Source of the DNA: Psychroflexus gondwanensis ACAM 44
Lineage (GTDB): Bacteria; Bacteroidota; Bacteroidia; Flavobacteriales; Flavobacteriaceae
Assembly (NCBI RefSeq): GCF_000355905.1
Contig: NZ_APLF01000003.1
Location: 248,001 to 312,000 of the forward strand
Length of the DNA stretch: 64,000 nucleotides
Direction: 5' to 3'
The first letter of the stretch is position 1, and the number at the start of each line of letters is the position of its first letter. Below the pieces are notes generated by a model, which had not been told where the DNA came from, searched no databases, and saw nothing but the letters and a program-made list of their open reading frames with translations. Below are positions 38,391-48,428 of the stretch, piece after piece. Both the position numbers and the translations under genes were made by a program.

Positions 38391-38936
38391 TTGTTAGCAA
38401 CTGATTTGATATCAAAATGTTTAAAAGGAAATAAAAAGGCACAATTGAAGCTATATAACTCCTATTGTGATGCTATGTTGACTATAGCCTTCCGATACGT
38501 TAGGCAAAGAGATCTCGCTGAAGACATCACTCAAGAAGCCTTTATTAAAGCCTTTTCAAACTTAGACACTTTCGATGGTCGTTGCACTTTTGGTGCCTGG
38601 CTCAAGCAGATTGTGATTTATCAATCTATCGATTGTTTACGAAGGAAGAATTTTGATCTTAGTCTAGACCACGATCACATTTTACTACCCGAAGAGGAAG
38701 AAAAAAGCTGGAAAGTAGAGGATTCCATTTCTGTAGAGCTTATAAAATCTATAGTAGAAAACCTACCCTTAAAATACAGTCTTGTTTTGAAACTGTTTTT
38801 AATGGAGGGATATGATCACCAAGAGATTTCTGAAATTTTAAAAATTTCGGTAAATGCTTCTAGAACTCAATTGCACAGAGGGAAAACGATGTTGAAAAAC
38901 GAATTAATAAAACAGGGTTATGAAAGATTTGCGTAA
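38391..38936 (+). CDS. ECF sigma-70 family sigma factor
   Basis: The 181-residue protein starts with TTG (no in-frame ATG after the upstream TGA at 38361). Region 2 is RQRDLAEDITQEAFIKAFSNLDTFDGRCTFGAWLKQIVIYQSIDCLRRK, and region 4 is LPLKYSLVLKLFLMEGYDHQEISEILKISVNASRTQLHRGK. It is the first gene of an overlapping three-gene unit with a single-helix membrane protein and a DUF4097-like protein, the usual shape of an envelope-stress sigma operon in flavobacteria. Confidence 0.92.
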   Translation: MLATDLISKCLKGNKKAQLKLYNSYCDAMLTIAFRYVRQRDLAEDITQEAFIKAFSNLDTFDGRCTFGAWLKQIVIYQSIDCLRRKNFDLSLDHDHILLPEEEEKSWKVEDSISVELIKSIVENLPLKYSLVLKLFLMEGYDHQEISEILKISVNASRTQLHRGKTMLKNELIKQGYERFA

Positions 38937-39462
38937 AGATTTTAATTATGAGAATGCGCCTTTACAAATGTCTGAAGGTCATCAGCAACTATTTGAAACC
39001 AAATTAAAAAAAGAATCGAAAGCCGTTTCAAGCAGCGAAACTTTGCAAAAAATTGCAGCAGTTCTTATTGTAGCACTCGTGAGTTCTATTCTATGGCTTC
39101 AGACTCCACCAGATCAAATTCAGCAAAATGAAACCTCAAACTTGATAAGTCTTGGAGATTTTTCTCCAGAATTTCAAAAAATTGAATCGTTTTATCAAGC
39201 CTCTATCAATTATGAATTAGCCACCTTAGAAACAGGTGATTATGACGATTTAGTGAATTCATATGTATTGGAAGTGGAAAAAATTGATGGCGAGTATAAA
39301 CGTCTTCAAAATGAATTGGCTCAACAAGGCTTCGATGAAACTCTTATAGAAGCTATGATAGAAAATTTACAACTTAGGTTAGAATTGCTTCAAAATTTAA
39401 AACTCAAGTTAACCGAATTAAAAACCTTAAATCATGATAGCGAAAGTATATACCAATTGTAG
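38920..39462 (+). CDS. Single-pass membrane protein, likely anti-sigma or partner
   Basis: The 180-residue protein overlaps the sigma gene by 17 bp. A cytoplasmic N-terminus of about 45 residues (KDLRKDFNYENAPLQMSEGHQQLFETKLK) is followed by one helix (IAAVLIVALVSSILWL) and a coiled-coil-prone exterior (YKRLQNELAQQGFDETLIEAMIENLQLRLELLQNLKLK). This layout and position fit a transmembrane regulator of the upstream sigma factor; the anti-sigma role is an inference. It overlaps the next gene by 29 bp. Confidence 0.75.
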   Translation: MKDLRKDFNYENAPLQMSEGHQQLFETKLKKESKAVSSSETLQKIAAVLIVALVSSILWLQTPPDQIQQNETSNLISLGDFSPEFQKIESFYQASINYELATLETGDYDDLVNSYVLEVEKIDGEYKRLQNELAQQGFDETLIEAMIENLQLRLELLQNLKLKLTELKTLNHDSESIYQL

Positions 39463-40738
39463 TTTATTAGTCCTCTTATTACTAGCACCATTTCTTATTT
39501 TTTCTCAGCAAAAGAGAGTCTCGACTGAAAGTTTTGATGTGGAGAAAAGCCCGATAATTATCTTAGATCTATCACATTCTACGGTCATTATTGAAACCTG
39601 GAATAAAAATAGAGTGGAGGTAAAAACGACTTTAACTTACGATGAGGAGGATAAACAAGCTTTGAACGAAGCTTTTGATGCCTCGGAAATCATAGTACTT
39701 GGAAACAGCAAACGGGTAGAAATTACGTCTAGAAAAAATCGGAATGCGAAACCTAATGGTGTTGGGTTTGTCCAAACTCCTGTTCCTCCAAAACCACCAA
39801 AATCACCAAATCCTCCACTTCCACCAAAACCACCAAAGCCTCTGCTAGAAATAGATTTCGATTACGAGGCTTTTAAAGAACAGGGGAGAGACTATCTAGA
39901 AAAATTTAAGGAGCAATTGGATTCTACAAATCTTCGGGAGACCATGCTGGTGTGGAGAGACGAGCTTAAAAACTTTAGAGATGATCTGAAGGATCTTAGA
40001 GATGACCAGAAGGATAATAGAAGCTTCCAAGATTCTTTAAGGCAATATGCACATGTTATTAGGAAAAACATAAAACCTTGGGTTGAAGAATTCAGGGAAG
40101 GATACCAGGAGGCGAAAAACAGTTGGATGATGAAGCAATCGGTGAAGCGAGTGATAGAAATTAAAGTACCTAAATCGGCTAAGTTCGAGATGAATCTAAG
40201 ACATAGTAAAATGGAAGTTTCAAGTCTACATAATGTTGATGCAAACCTGAGCTACTCAGGTTTGCAATTGGACACTGCCACTGGTCAAAATTCAAAAATA
40301 GTAATGAGTTATTCAACGCTTTCAATCCACTCCGCAGAGAGCTTAAACTTAGATATAAATTATTCCAAGGAAGTCGATTTAAAGAAAGTAGACCAATTAA
40401 ATGTTATTTCTAAAATGTCTGAGTTAAAGATCGGTTCTATTCAAAACCAAGCCATTATTAAAGGCACCTATGGAAATTTACATATCGATAGGGTAGACGA
40501 TGGCTTTTCACTTATAGATATTTATCTGGAAAAATCCAGTGCAGATTTGAAGCTGCCAAGTGATAAAAACTTTAGGTTTTACGCCAAATCGTCTAACTCC
40601 AAGATTCAACTTAACTCAGAGTTCGACTTTAAAATGACCAAAAGTTTTGAAGATGTAATCTATACCAATACCACTCCAAAAAAGACCTCTCAAATTTTTA
40701 ACATCACGGCAAACTACAGCAATTTGAAATTAAACTAA
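39434..40738 (+). CDS. Exported DUF4097-like beta-helix protein with a proline-rich segment
   Basis: The 434-residue protein has a signal peptide (SLLVLLLLAPFLIFSQQ), an N-terminal adhesin-like strand region (IIILDLSHSTVIIETWNKNRVEVKTTL), a proline-rich stretch at about residues 116-137 (VPPKPPKSPNPPLPPKPPKP) and a charged helical segment. The C-terminal half has repeating short strands (LRHSKMEVSSLHNVDANLSYSGLQLDT..., KMSELKIGS...) typical of DUF4097/DUF4098 beta-helices. Its place in a sigma operon suggests an envelope-stress sensor or effector. Confidence 0.78.
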   Translation: MIAKVYTNCSLLVLLLLAPFLIFSQQKRVSTESFDVEKSPIIILDLSHSTVIIETWNKNRVEVKTTLTYDEEDKQALNEAFDASEIIVLGNSKRVEITSRKNRNAKPNGVGFVQTPVPPKPPKSPNPPLPPKPPKPLLEIDFDYEAFKEQGRDYLEKFKEQLDSTNLRETMLVWRDELKNFRDDLKDLRDDQKDNRSFQDSLRQYAHVIRKNIKPWVEEFREGYQEAKNSWMMKQSVKRVIEIKVPKSAKFEMNLRHSKMEVSSLHNVDANLSYSGLQLDTATGQNSKIVMSYSTLSIHSAESLNLDINYSKEVDLKKVDQLNVISKMSELKIGSIQNQAIIKGTYGNLHIDRVDDGFSLIDIYLEKSSADLKLPSDKNFRFYAKSSNSKIQLNSEFDFKMTKSFEDVIYTNTTPKKTSQIFNITANYSNLKLN

Positions 40739-40746
40739 GTCTGTGA

Positions 40747-43218
40747 TTATTTAAAAGTTTGACTCCTATTATTAACCATAAACAGAGCGTTAACGAAAAA
40801 GAGTTTGCCATTTTCCCAAAACGAGCGGAACATGACATCGTCTACCATGTAGATAATACTTCCACGACCTAGGCGTTGTTCACCAAAAACTAGAGATTTA
40901 GAAATCTTTTCTAAAGCCTTCTCGCCAGCAAAACCACTTAAGCGTTCAGGAGTATCTTCAATATAGGCGACATTAAAACCCTTGTTGAGGTATTTGTAAG
41001 CTGCAGAACTCGTTTTTAAAGTGGCGTAGGAATCATCATATCCGAAGGCTAAAGGATGTGTGTTATCTACCTTTATATTAAAGATAGCACCAGTGATGTT
41101 ATCTTTGGTACGTTCTCTTTCTCTTTCTGCGTATGCTATAAGATTATTTTGGGTGGAGTCTTTTTCAACTTTCATTTTTTCTAGCCCAAATCCTTTTTTT
41201 CCTTCAAAAGTGGATAAAGCACTGCTCATAGCTATAAGTTTCCCTCCATTTTTAATCCAATCGGACAGAGAAGATAACTTCTTTTTGTTAAAAATTTTAG
41301 AATAAGATCCACTCGGTAGGATCAAAATATCGTAATCCTTTAAATTTATCTTCTTAAGTTGCTGAGCATCAATAGAAATAATAGGATAATTCAGTTCTTG
41401 TTCAAAAAAATGCCAAATAGACCCATAACTCAAAGATGAGACTTCATCACCCCTTAAAACAGCAATGCGCTGCGTGTTTATTTTCTTGATATCTGGAGAG
41501 CCAAAATCTGTTCCTGAATCTGAAAAACTAGTTTGAGTAGCTGCTAATTTAATATGATACTTGTTAGCGAGTTCCATAACCAGAGAATCAAAATTGGAAT
41601 CTCTGTTATTGGTCTTCGTCAAAATCAGGCTACCTCTATCATAAGATTTATTTTCGATTTTAAAGGGTTTCGTTGTAGCTCTTACGTTAATCTTGTTTTG
41701 GAGTAATTCTGCTAAAAATTTAGCATCGGTCATACTCTTCCATTTGGCAATGTAGCCTACAGTTCCCGTTTCAACAGATTTTTGAGAATAAGGGTTTTCT
41801 TTTGGTTGAGTGTTGATGTTACCGCTTACTGTATAAGCCTCCACTCCATGAGCTAAGGCAAGATTCCAAGAAGTGATATCGTAGGTGAGGGGAGTGCTCA
41901 ACTCTGGGTCCACTTCCAATAGGACTTTTAGCATTTTAGACTTGGGTTGATTAGCCGGTACAACTAAAGCCTGGTCAGCATCAAAAGACATTTTTGCAGT
42001 GCTGTAAATAGGTTTACCCTTTAGTTTTTCTTCTTTAGAGAACTGGTACTCATAGTCATGTTGATCAAATAATTTGGTCAATGTATTTAGTTTACTCTTT
42101 TCACCAACAAGGACATAGTAATCAAAATCTACAGTATTTTTAAAATAGGTTTTAAATTCAGAATTAAGTTTTTTAGCATTTTCAGAAGATGTTTTTACGG
42201 TGGATAGCCCACTTTGCACATGGTGCTTTATCCGATCTTTTAAGGTAAGCTCGTAACCTTCATCGGTATGTACACCAAGACCAGCTTGGCCACTTCCTGC
42301 TTGTTCATAAGTCATACCTATAGCTCCGTTGAAAGTGGGGTAGGTATCTCCGTAACTGGGGTAGAATAAATCGAACCGCTCTCTTGTGAAATACGACCAA
42401 GCCTTATCATCAAATGCTTTAGCGTTGTTTTTCCCAATTTGGGTCTGAAATTCTTTTTGAAAATCGGTAATAGTCTTGTGAAAAGGTTTTGCTGCTGGTG
42501 CAAAATAATAAGGGCTGTTAATACTTTGTTCATGAAAATCTACGTGAACATGTGGCATCCATTGGTTATAAATCTCAAGGCGTTGTTGGGTTTCTATTTG
42601 GGTAGCCCACATCCAGTCTCTATTTAAATCGAAAAGATAATGATTGGGTCTTCCTCCAGGCCAAGGTTCGCTATGCTCAATAGCATCTTGATATGCTGTG
42701 TAAGGTGAAGATTTCACTTGGTTGTACCAGTTAACGTATCGATCTCTACCATCTGGATTTACAGTTGGATCTATAATAACTACTGTGTTGTTCAACACGT
42801 TTTTCTGATTGGTCATAAGCTCAAAAGCAGTGACCATGGAAGCTTCTGCACTAGAGGCCTCGTTACCATGCACATTATAACTCAACCAAACAATTGCAAT
42901 TTCTGGAGAGGAGTCACCTTCCAAAATACCAGTTTGTTTTAAATTGTTTTTTCGTATACCCTCAAGATTATGATGATTCTCTTCTGAAGTAATTACAGCA
43001 TAGCTTAAGGTTCTTCGTTCGTTGGTTTGACCATAGGAAGAAAAAGTAGCTAGTGGGCTATTTTGTGAAAGATAGTTAAAGTAGTCAATGACTTGGTGAT
43101 GCCGCGTAAATTCAGATCCTATTGGGTAACCTAAAAATTCACTTGGAGATTGTAAATCTTGAGCATTACTTAATTTAAAAAGACAAACTAATAAGACAAG
43201 GGTAAAAAGGTATTTCAT
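40747..43218 (-). CDS. M14-family zinc carboxypeptidase, exported
   Basis: The protein has 823 residues from the ATG at 43218, which opens a signal peptide (YLFTLVLLVCLFKLSNAQ). The zinc site is in YNVHGNEASSAEAS (HxxE) with the third His in HVHVDFHEQS, and the catalytic Glu is likely in MTYEQAGSG. The last half (HRIAVLRGDEVS... LPSGSYSKIF) resembles a glutamine-amidotransferase-like Rossmann domain seen in flavobacterial M14 proteins. The longer start at 43254 would lie inside a hairpin. It probably degrades peptides in the envelope. Confidence 0.88.
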   Translation of the reverse strand: MKYLFTLVLLVCLFKLSNAQDLQSPSEFLGYPIGSEFTRHHQVIDYFNYLSQNSPLATFSSYGQTNERRTLSYAVITSEENHHNLEGIRKNNLKQTGILEGDSSPEIAIVWLSYNVHGNEASSAEASMVTAFELMTNQKNVLNNTVVIIDPTVNPDGRDRYVNWYNQVKSSPYTAYQDAIEHSEPWPGGRPNHYLFDLNRDWMWATQIETQQRLEIYNQWMPHVHVDFHEQSINSPYYFAPAAKPFHKTITDFQKEFQTQIGKNNAKAFDDKAWSYFTRERFDLFYPSYGDTYPTFNGAIGMTYEQAGSGQAGLGVHTDEGYELTLKDRIKHHVQSGLSTVKTSSENAKKLNSEFKTYFKNTVDFDYYVLVGEKSKLNTLTKLFDQHDYEYQFSKEEKLKGKPIYSTAKMSFDADQALVVPANQPKSKMLKVLLEVDPELSTPLTYDITSWNLALAHGVEAYTVSGNINTQPKENPYSQKSVETGTVGYIAKWKSMTDAKFLAELLQNKINVRATTKPFKIENKSYDRGSLILTKTNNRDSNFDSLVMELANKYHIKLAATQTSFSDSGTDFGSPDIKKINTQRIAVLRGDEVSSLSYGSIWHFFEQELNYPIISIDAQQLKKINLKDYDILILPSGSYSKIFNKKKLSSLSDWIKNGGKLIAMSSALSTFEGKKGFGLEKMKVEKDSTQNNLIAYAERERERTKDNITGAIFNIKVDNTHPLAFGYDDSYATLKTSSAAYKYLNKGFNVAYIEDTPERLSGFAGEKALEKISKSLVFGEQRLGRGSIIYMVDDVMFRSFWENGKLFFVNALFMVNNRSQTFK

Positions 43219-43222
43219 GTGA

Positions 43223-43257
43223 TGAGTGTTTTCCGTAAAACTATAGGAAAACACTCA
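43223..43257 (-). terminator. Hairpin between sterol-desaturase and M14 genes
   Basis: TGAGTGTTTTCC (43223-43234) and GGAAAACACTCA (43246-43257) make a perfect 12-bp stem with an 11-nt loop just before the M14 ATG. No T-run follows, so it may be a weak terminator or a leader structure. Confidence 0.5.
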
Positions 43258-43289
43258 ACATCAAATCTATTCTAAAGGATTTTATGCAA

Positions 43290-44195
43290 TTATTTTTTAA
43301 GAACTTCTTCACTTCTAATTTCCATTTTTTTAAGTTCGGATTTATGATAATCCACAGGACTTCCAAAAGCGGTTCTGTAAGCTTCTTTAATAGATTTAAC
43401 TTTGGTTAAGTCTTTAAATAATGCAATCCATTCGTGAAATACTAGCGTAAAGGGATTGTAGGTATTAATAGGCTTAGTAATACCGTAGATTGGCTTTTCG
43501 ACTTCTTCCTCGAAAGTACCAAATAATCTATCCCAAATAATTAAGGTTGATCCGTAATTTTTATCCAAATACTTTTCATTTTTAGAATGGTGAACTCTAT
43601 GGTGAGAAGGCGTTGTAAAGATGAATTCAATAGGTTTTGGTAATTTTTTGATATACTCTGTGTGAATCCAGAATTGATACAAAACTTCTATTTGATGTAC
43701 CACTAAAAATACGAAAGGATGAAATCCCATCAAAATCACTGGTAAAAAGAAAATGATTTTAAGGTTTTGTGTCCATGATAATCTAAAAGAGGTAGAAAGG
43801 TTATAATATTCAGAATTGTGATGTACTACGTGTGTAGACCACCAAAAACGTTGTTCATGGGCAATTCTATGTGACCAATACCTCACAAAATCCAAAGCAA
43901 TAAAACAAAGAATATATGACCACCAAGTGTGTGGTATATGAAAAGGAGTAAGATTATAAAAGAAAATGAAGAAACCAAAAACACCCAATTTCATCACACC
44001 ATTTAAAAGAATATTCACTACTCCAATAAATGTAGAGGACATAAAATCCTTCCCTTCGTATAGCTTTTTATTTTGTTTATAGCTGAAATAGGATTCTAAA
44101 GCTACTAAACTAAACATCAAAGGGGCTGCAATCCAAATAATAGTCGTAAAATCTAAATTGGCTACATCTTCTAGACTGATTTTGACTTTCTCCAT
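43290..44195 (-). CDS. Sterol desaturase / fatty acid hydroxylase family protein
   Basis: The 301-residue membrane protein has about five helices and the three histidine boxes of the family: SHRIAHE, HVVHHNSEYYN and HHRVHHSKN. These hold a di-iron site that oxidises lipids. In bacteria the substrate may be carotenoid, hopanoid, fatty acid or ether lipid and is not defined here. A TATGTTTG -7 box (44213-44220) lies 17 bp upstream. Confidence 0.92.
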   Translation of the reverse strand: MEKVKISLEDVANLDFTTIIWIAAPLMFSLVALESYFSYKQNKKLYEGKDFMSSTFIGVVNILLNGVMKLGVFGFFIFFYNLTPFHIPHTWWSYILCFIALDFVRYWSHRIAHEQRFWWSTHVVHHNSEYYNLSTSFRLSWTQNLKIIFFLPVILMGFHPFVFLVVHQIEVLYQFWIHTEYIKKLPKPIEFIFTTPSHHRVHHSKNEKYLDKNYGSTLIIWDRLFGTFEEEVEKPIYGITKPINTYNPFTLVFHEWIALFKDLTKVKSIKEAYRTAFGSPVDYHKSELKKMEIRSEEVLKK

Positions 44196-44212
44196 TTATA
44201 TCTTATTTTTTA

Positions 44213-44220
44213 CAAACATA
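44213..44220 (-). promoter_or_regulatory. -7 box (TATGTTTG) of the desaturase gene
   Basis: TAnnTTTG match on the minus strand with a normal distance to the ATG at 44195. Confidence 0.4.
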
Positions 44221-44333
44221 AGTTTAGAAAAAACATTATCGCTAATTTTTTAGCAAAACTTTATAGGCTTTATGCTCTGTTTAAGCTTTTATGATTACTG
44301 TTCCTTGAGCCTATTATTGTAAATGTGTACGTT

Positions 44334-47300
44334 TTAGGAGGAGGATACAGTTAAAGTATCGAGTAAATTTTTAATTTCATCAGAAAGCCTATCACATCCC
44401 TCAGAAATGTTTGAGGCCTTGGGAAAAGTTGATTTTTCGACATTCAATGCACACTCCGATAAATTCCCAACCCCTAGATTAAGTGCAGTTCCTTTAACCT
44501 TATGAGCTAGTTGTTTTAGTCGTTTTTCATCTTTTTGAGAATGGATAGCTTTTAATTCTGCTAGATCTTCAGACAGGGTTTCAATTGCCAATTTAATCAA
44601 CTCGTTATAAAACTCTTCTTTATGACCAATAGCTTCCATTAAATAGTCTTTATTAAAAGAGGTTGAATTTACCTTTTCAGAATCTTTTAAAGGGGATTTA
44701 GTAATGAGCTTCTCGGTTTTTTGTTTTTGAATCTTTGGGGAGTATTCGTAAATGATATTTTTTATAGATTCTTGAAGGATGGGTTTTGAAATATAATCGT
44801 CCATACCAGATTCTAAACATTTTTCTTTAGTTCCTTTTACCGTTCCTGCCGTTATAGCAATAATAGGCACCTGTTTACCATTTTTATCCTTTCTGATGGC
44901 TTTCGTAAGTTCGTAGCCATTCATATTTGGCATCTGTATATCTGAAAAAACAAAATCTGGTTGATGAGTCTTAAATAAATTTAAGGCAACTTGGCCATCT
45001 TCAGCTTCGTAAATCTTTACATTATAATATATATTTTTAAGATAGGATTTAATCAATTCCATATTGATTAAATTATCTTCCGCGATTAAAAATTTAAGGC
45101 GAGTCTCTTTATCAAAACTGATATCTACTTTGCTTATCTGTTTATCAATAACCTCGGGGTTATCGATTTTTCTGATAGCATTGAATAAAGATTTTCGTTT
45201 TATGGGTTTATTAATACATTGGTTAAAACCCAAAGCTTGATAATCAATACCTTCTTCTTCTGCATTGGAACTTTTCAGTAAAACGAAACGCACAGATTTT
45301 GAAGCTTTATGAGTTTTTAATTTCGAGATTATATCGGAGCTACTTACTCCCGAAACCATGTGATTTATAAATATGATTTGAGGGGAATAGTCCATCATTT
45401 TCTGAGAAGCATGGTCTAGATCTTCTGCATTTTCAGTCTGAATGTTAAATGGCTTCAGGTAATCTTCTATAGATTCAAAATGTTCATTTACATCACCAAT
45501 AACAAGGACTCTATTTATGTCTTTAGGCAGAGGTAGTCTGACTTTATCCTTATTTTCTGACTTAACCGATACATCAAAATAGAATTCACTCCCTATTCCA
45601 AGCTTGCTCCTTAGTTTCAATTTGCTGTTCATCAAGCCTAAAATCTGTCCAGATATCGATAAGCCTAGACCTGTCCCGCCATATTTCTTGGTAACAGAAG
45701 CGTCTTCTTGTATAAAGGCATTAAAAATCTTTTTTTGATTTCCTTTTGCAATCCCAATGCCTGTATCTTCTACAGAGAAGGTAATACTCGTTAAGTGATT
45801 AGCATTGTTTTTGAAGTGCACCTTGAGTTTCACATAACCACTATGGGTGAATTTAATAGCATTATTTATCAAATTCATCAGGATTTGTTTAACCCTAACC
45901 CCGTCTATCCAAATATAATCTGGAACCTTATCTTCTATAACTAAAACGAATTCAAGGCCTTTTTTATGAGCATCGTACTTAGTAAGATCCACTACTTCGT
46001 TGACTAGTTTAGTTAAGCTAGTTTTTTCTGTATCCAGCTGAAGCTTTCCAGATTCAATTTTTGAAAAATCCAAAACATCGTTGATCAAGTCCAAGAGTGT
46101 ATTTGCAGATTGGAACACTGTTTTCATGTATTGATGCTGTACCTCATTTAAAGGAGTTTTCATCAAAAGGTCAGAAAAACCAATAACGCCATTTAAGGGT
46201 GTTCTAATTTCATGACTCATATTGGCAACAAACTCAGATTTGGCCTGACTCGCCTTTACAGCTTCAACTTTAGACTTCTCAAGTTTTTTCTCAAAGCGTT
46301 TTTGTTCTGTAATGTCTTGTAAAGTTGAAATGACAATCCTATTTCCATTCTTATCAAAATGGATAAGGCCATTGATCATTACGGTTATTAATTCTCCAGA
46401 TTTAGTTCTAAGAACTTTTTCTAAAGGGCCTATCTTTTTTAAGTCCTTCAAATTTTGAATGGCTTGGCGATCTTTTTTAACAACTTCCATTTCTTGTGTT
46501 ATAGACCAGATTTTCATGCCTAGAATTTCATATTCGGCATAACCAATCATCTGTTGCATTGCTCTATTGACATCCAGAAATTTACCACTTTCGAAGTCTG
46601 TAATCACTATACCTACTGGAGACAATTCAAAAATATTTTTAAACTGTTGGACATTTTGTTTAAGGTCTTTTTCTAAAACCTTTTTATCCGTTATATCATG
46701 ATGTGTTCCAAACATCCATTCTGGTTTGCCGTCTTCAGTCCATGAAATTACTCTTCCTTTATCGAGCACCCAAATCCAATGTCCTAATTTGTGCTTTAAG
46801 CGCAAATCCATTTTATAGAAATCACTTTTACCATCAAAATGCTCTTCTAAAGCTTTATTACTCTTAGTTAAATCATCTGGATGAGTAGCTTTATTCCATA
46901 CATCTATAGAATTGTTAAGAGAGATTTCGTGAGGGGTATACCCAAGCATCTCTACAAACCTATTGTTAAATAGAGCTTCTCCTGTTTGCACATTCCACTC
47001 CCAAGTACCAAGATTAGTAGCGTTAATTATATTATTAAGTCTACTTCTTTCTTTCTTGAGCTTTTCTTTGGTATTTTTTACATCGGTTATATCTTGAAAA
47101 GACCCATACACTCCTACGCATACTCCGTCAATTATCTCTGGCTTTATATTGACTAAAGCCCATATAGATCTTTCTTTTGCAGTAAGTGCTTCAAACTCTC
47201 CAGTGTAAGAAGTATGGTAATGAATGCAATCTTGGACTCTTTCGGCCATGCGTTCAGCACTTTCTCCGCTTTTAAAGAAGGAGAGAGCTCCTTCTAGGTC

Positions 47301-48311
47301 TGGCTGTTCATGACTTTCAATTTCAGCGATTTCTTTAAGGTAAGGGGTCCAGAATAACTTTTCTTTCTTGACATCATAATGCCAACCTCCAATTCGTGCT
47401 AAGCTTTCTGCTTCGCTAAATAAAGTATTGATCAGTCTTAATTCTTTCTCTGCATTTTTTCGGTCTGTAACCTCTCGTATAACGCATAAAACCTCTGTTT
47501 CTGAGTTCTTACGCTGCACAACGGTCACATTCATATTGAACCATTTTAGAGAATTATTGGCAAATAAATTATATTCAACAGGAATGCTTGAATTGTATTG
47601 TTTGCTGGTCTCAACCGCTAGTTTTAATCGACTCACCAGTTGGTGATCAAGGTCAATATCATCTATTCTTTTACCAATAAACGTTTGTTTATTTAGTAAA
47701 AGATTATCTTCCTTGCCGTAAAACTCTAAAAATTTTAGCTCAGCATCCAGAAGGAAAACCATATCCCCCGTATTGTTTAAAAGGGTTTGAAAACGGTATT
47801 TCCCGTCAGAAATACTTTCATTCAGTTTTATTAATTCGACCTGTTTTTTGTGGGAGATTATTTTATCCATAACCTCTTGAGATAATTTCTCAAGAATGTC
47901 TTTTTGAGCTTCAGTGAGCTCTTTCGGCTTTGAGTCAAATACACTTAATGTACCAAGTGCATACCCATTATGATCTAAAATAGCCTTACCTGCGTAAAAT
48001 TTTACATCAGGATTATTTAATATAGTAGCTTTATTTTTTGGGTCTTTATTTTTGGAAACATCAGGGATGATGTTTAAAACCTCAGGATTTTTGATGGTAA
48101 TATCACAAAATGAATTATGTCTTGAAATATCTTTGGCTTCAAAATTGAAGTTAGCTTTAATCCAAAGTCTATCTTTTTCAATAAAAGCGATGTGAGCGAA
48201 GGAACAGTCACAAACCTTAGCAGCTATTTCTACTAGCCTATCAAAGCTTTTGTCCTTTACAGAATCTAGTATATTATAACTGTAAAGTGCCTCTAGTCTT
48301 TCTTTCTCCAT
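44334..48311 (-). CDS. Hybrid sensor histidine kinase with GAF, four PAS, two receivers and Hpt
   Basis: The 1325-residue protein has no transmembrane segment. In order: a GAF domain (1-160), about four PAS/PAC units (165-680), HisKA with H700 (ANMSHEIRTPLNG), HATPase (NNAIKFTHSG, VEDTGIGIAKGNQ, YGGTGLGLSIS), a first receiver (VLVIGDVNEHF... IIFINHMV) in which the phospho-Asp is replaced by Asn, a second intact receiver (D1124 in VFSDIQMPNMNG) and an Hpt domain with H1270 (LAHKVKGTALNLG). The relay should go H700 to D1124 to H1270. It is alone, without an adjacent regulator, so its output partner is unknown. Confidence 0.93.
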   Translation of the reverse strand: MEKERLEALYSYNILDSVKDKSFDRLVEIAAKVCDCSFAHIAFIEKDRLWIKANFNFEAKDISRHNSFCDITIKNPEVLNIIPDVSKNKDPKNKATILNNPDVKFYAGKAILDHNGYALGTLSVFDSKPKELTEAQKDILEKLSQEVMDKIISHKKQVELIKLNESISDGKYRFQTLLNNTGDMVFLLDAELKFLEFYGKEDNLLLNKQTFIGKRIDDIDLDHQLVSRLKLAVETSKQYNSSIPVEYNLFANNSLKWFNMNVTVVQRKNSETEVLCVIREVTDRKNAEKELRLINTLFSEAESLARIGGWHYDVKKEKLFWTPYLKEIAEIESHEQPDLEGALSFFKSGESAERMAERVQDCIHYHTSYTGEFEALTAKERSIWALVNIKPEIIDGVCVGVYGSFQDITDVKNTKEKLKKERSRLNNIINATNLGTWEWNVQTGEALFNNRFVEMLGYTPHEISLNNSIDVWNKATHPDDLTKSNKALEEHFDGKSDFYKMDLRLKHKLGHWIWVLDKGRVISWTEDGKPEWMFGTHHDITDKKVLEKDLKQNVQQFKNIFELSPVGIVITDFESGKFLDVNRAMQQMIGYAEYEILGMKIWSITQEMEVVKKDRQAIQNLKDLKKIGPLEKVLRTKSGELITVMINGLIHFDKNGNRIVISTLQDITEQKRFEKKLEKSKVEAVKASQAKSEFVANMSHEIRTPLNGVIGFSDLLMKTPLNEVQHQYMKTVFQSANTLLDLINDVLDFSKIESGKLQLDTEKTSLTKLVNEVVDLTKYDAHKKGLEFVLVIEDKVPDYIWIDGVRVKQILMNLINNAIKFTHSGYVKLKVHFKNNANHLTSITFSVEDTGIGIAKGNQKKIFNAFIQEDASVTKKYGGTGLGLSISGQILGLMNSKLKLRSKLGIGSEFYFDVSVKSENKDKVRLPLPKDINRVLVIGDVNEHFESIEDYLKPFNIQTENAEDLDHASQKMMDYSPQIIFINHMVSGVSSSDIISKLKTHKASKSVRFVLLKSSNAEEEGIDYQALGFNQCINKPIKRKSLFNAIRKIDNPEVIDKQISKVDISFDKETRLKFLIAEDNLINMELIKSYLKNIYYNVKIYEAEDGQVALNLFKTHQPDFVFSDIQMPNMNGYELTKAIRKDKNGKQVPIIAITAGTVKGTKEKCLESGMDDYISKPILQESIKNIIYEYSPKIQKQKTEKLITKSPLKDSEKVNSTSFNKDYLMEAIGHKEEFYNELIKLAIETLSEDLAELKAIHSQKDEKRLKQLAHKVKGTALNLGVGNLSECALNVEKSTFPKASNISEGCDRLSDEIKNLLDTLTVSSS

Positions 48312-48428
48312 AAAGAATATGATTACAGCTTAAATTTAGGTCAATATTTTAATTATAGCTAGTATTTATTTAATAATAAATGTACAGATTAATAGCTCAA
48401 GGCTCTATAATAAGTAACATTTTAAAGT

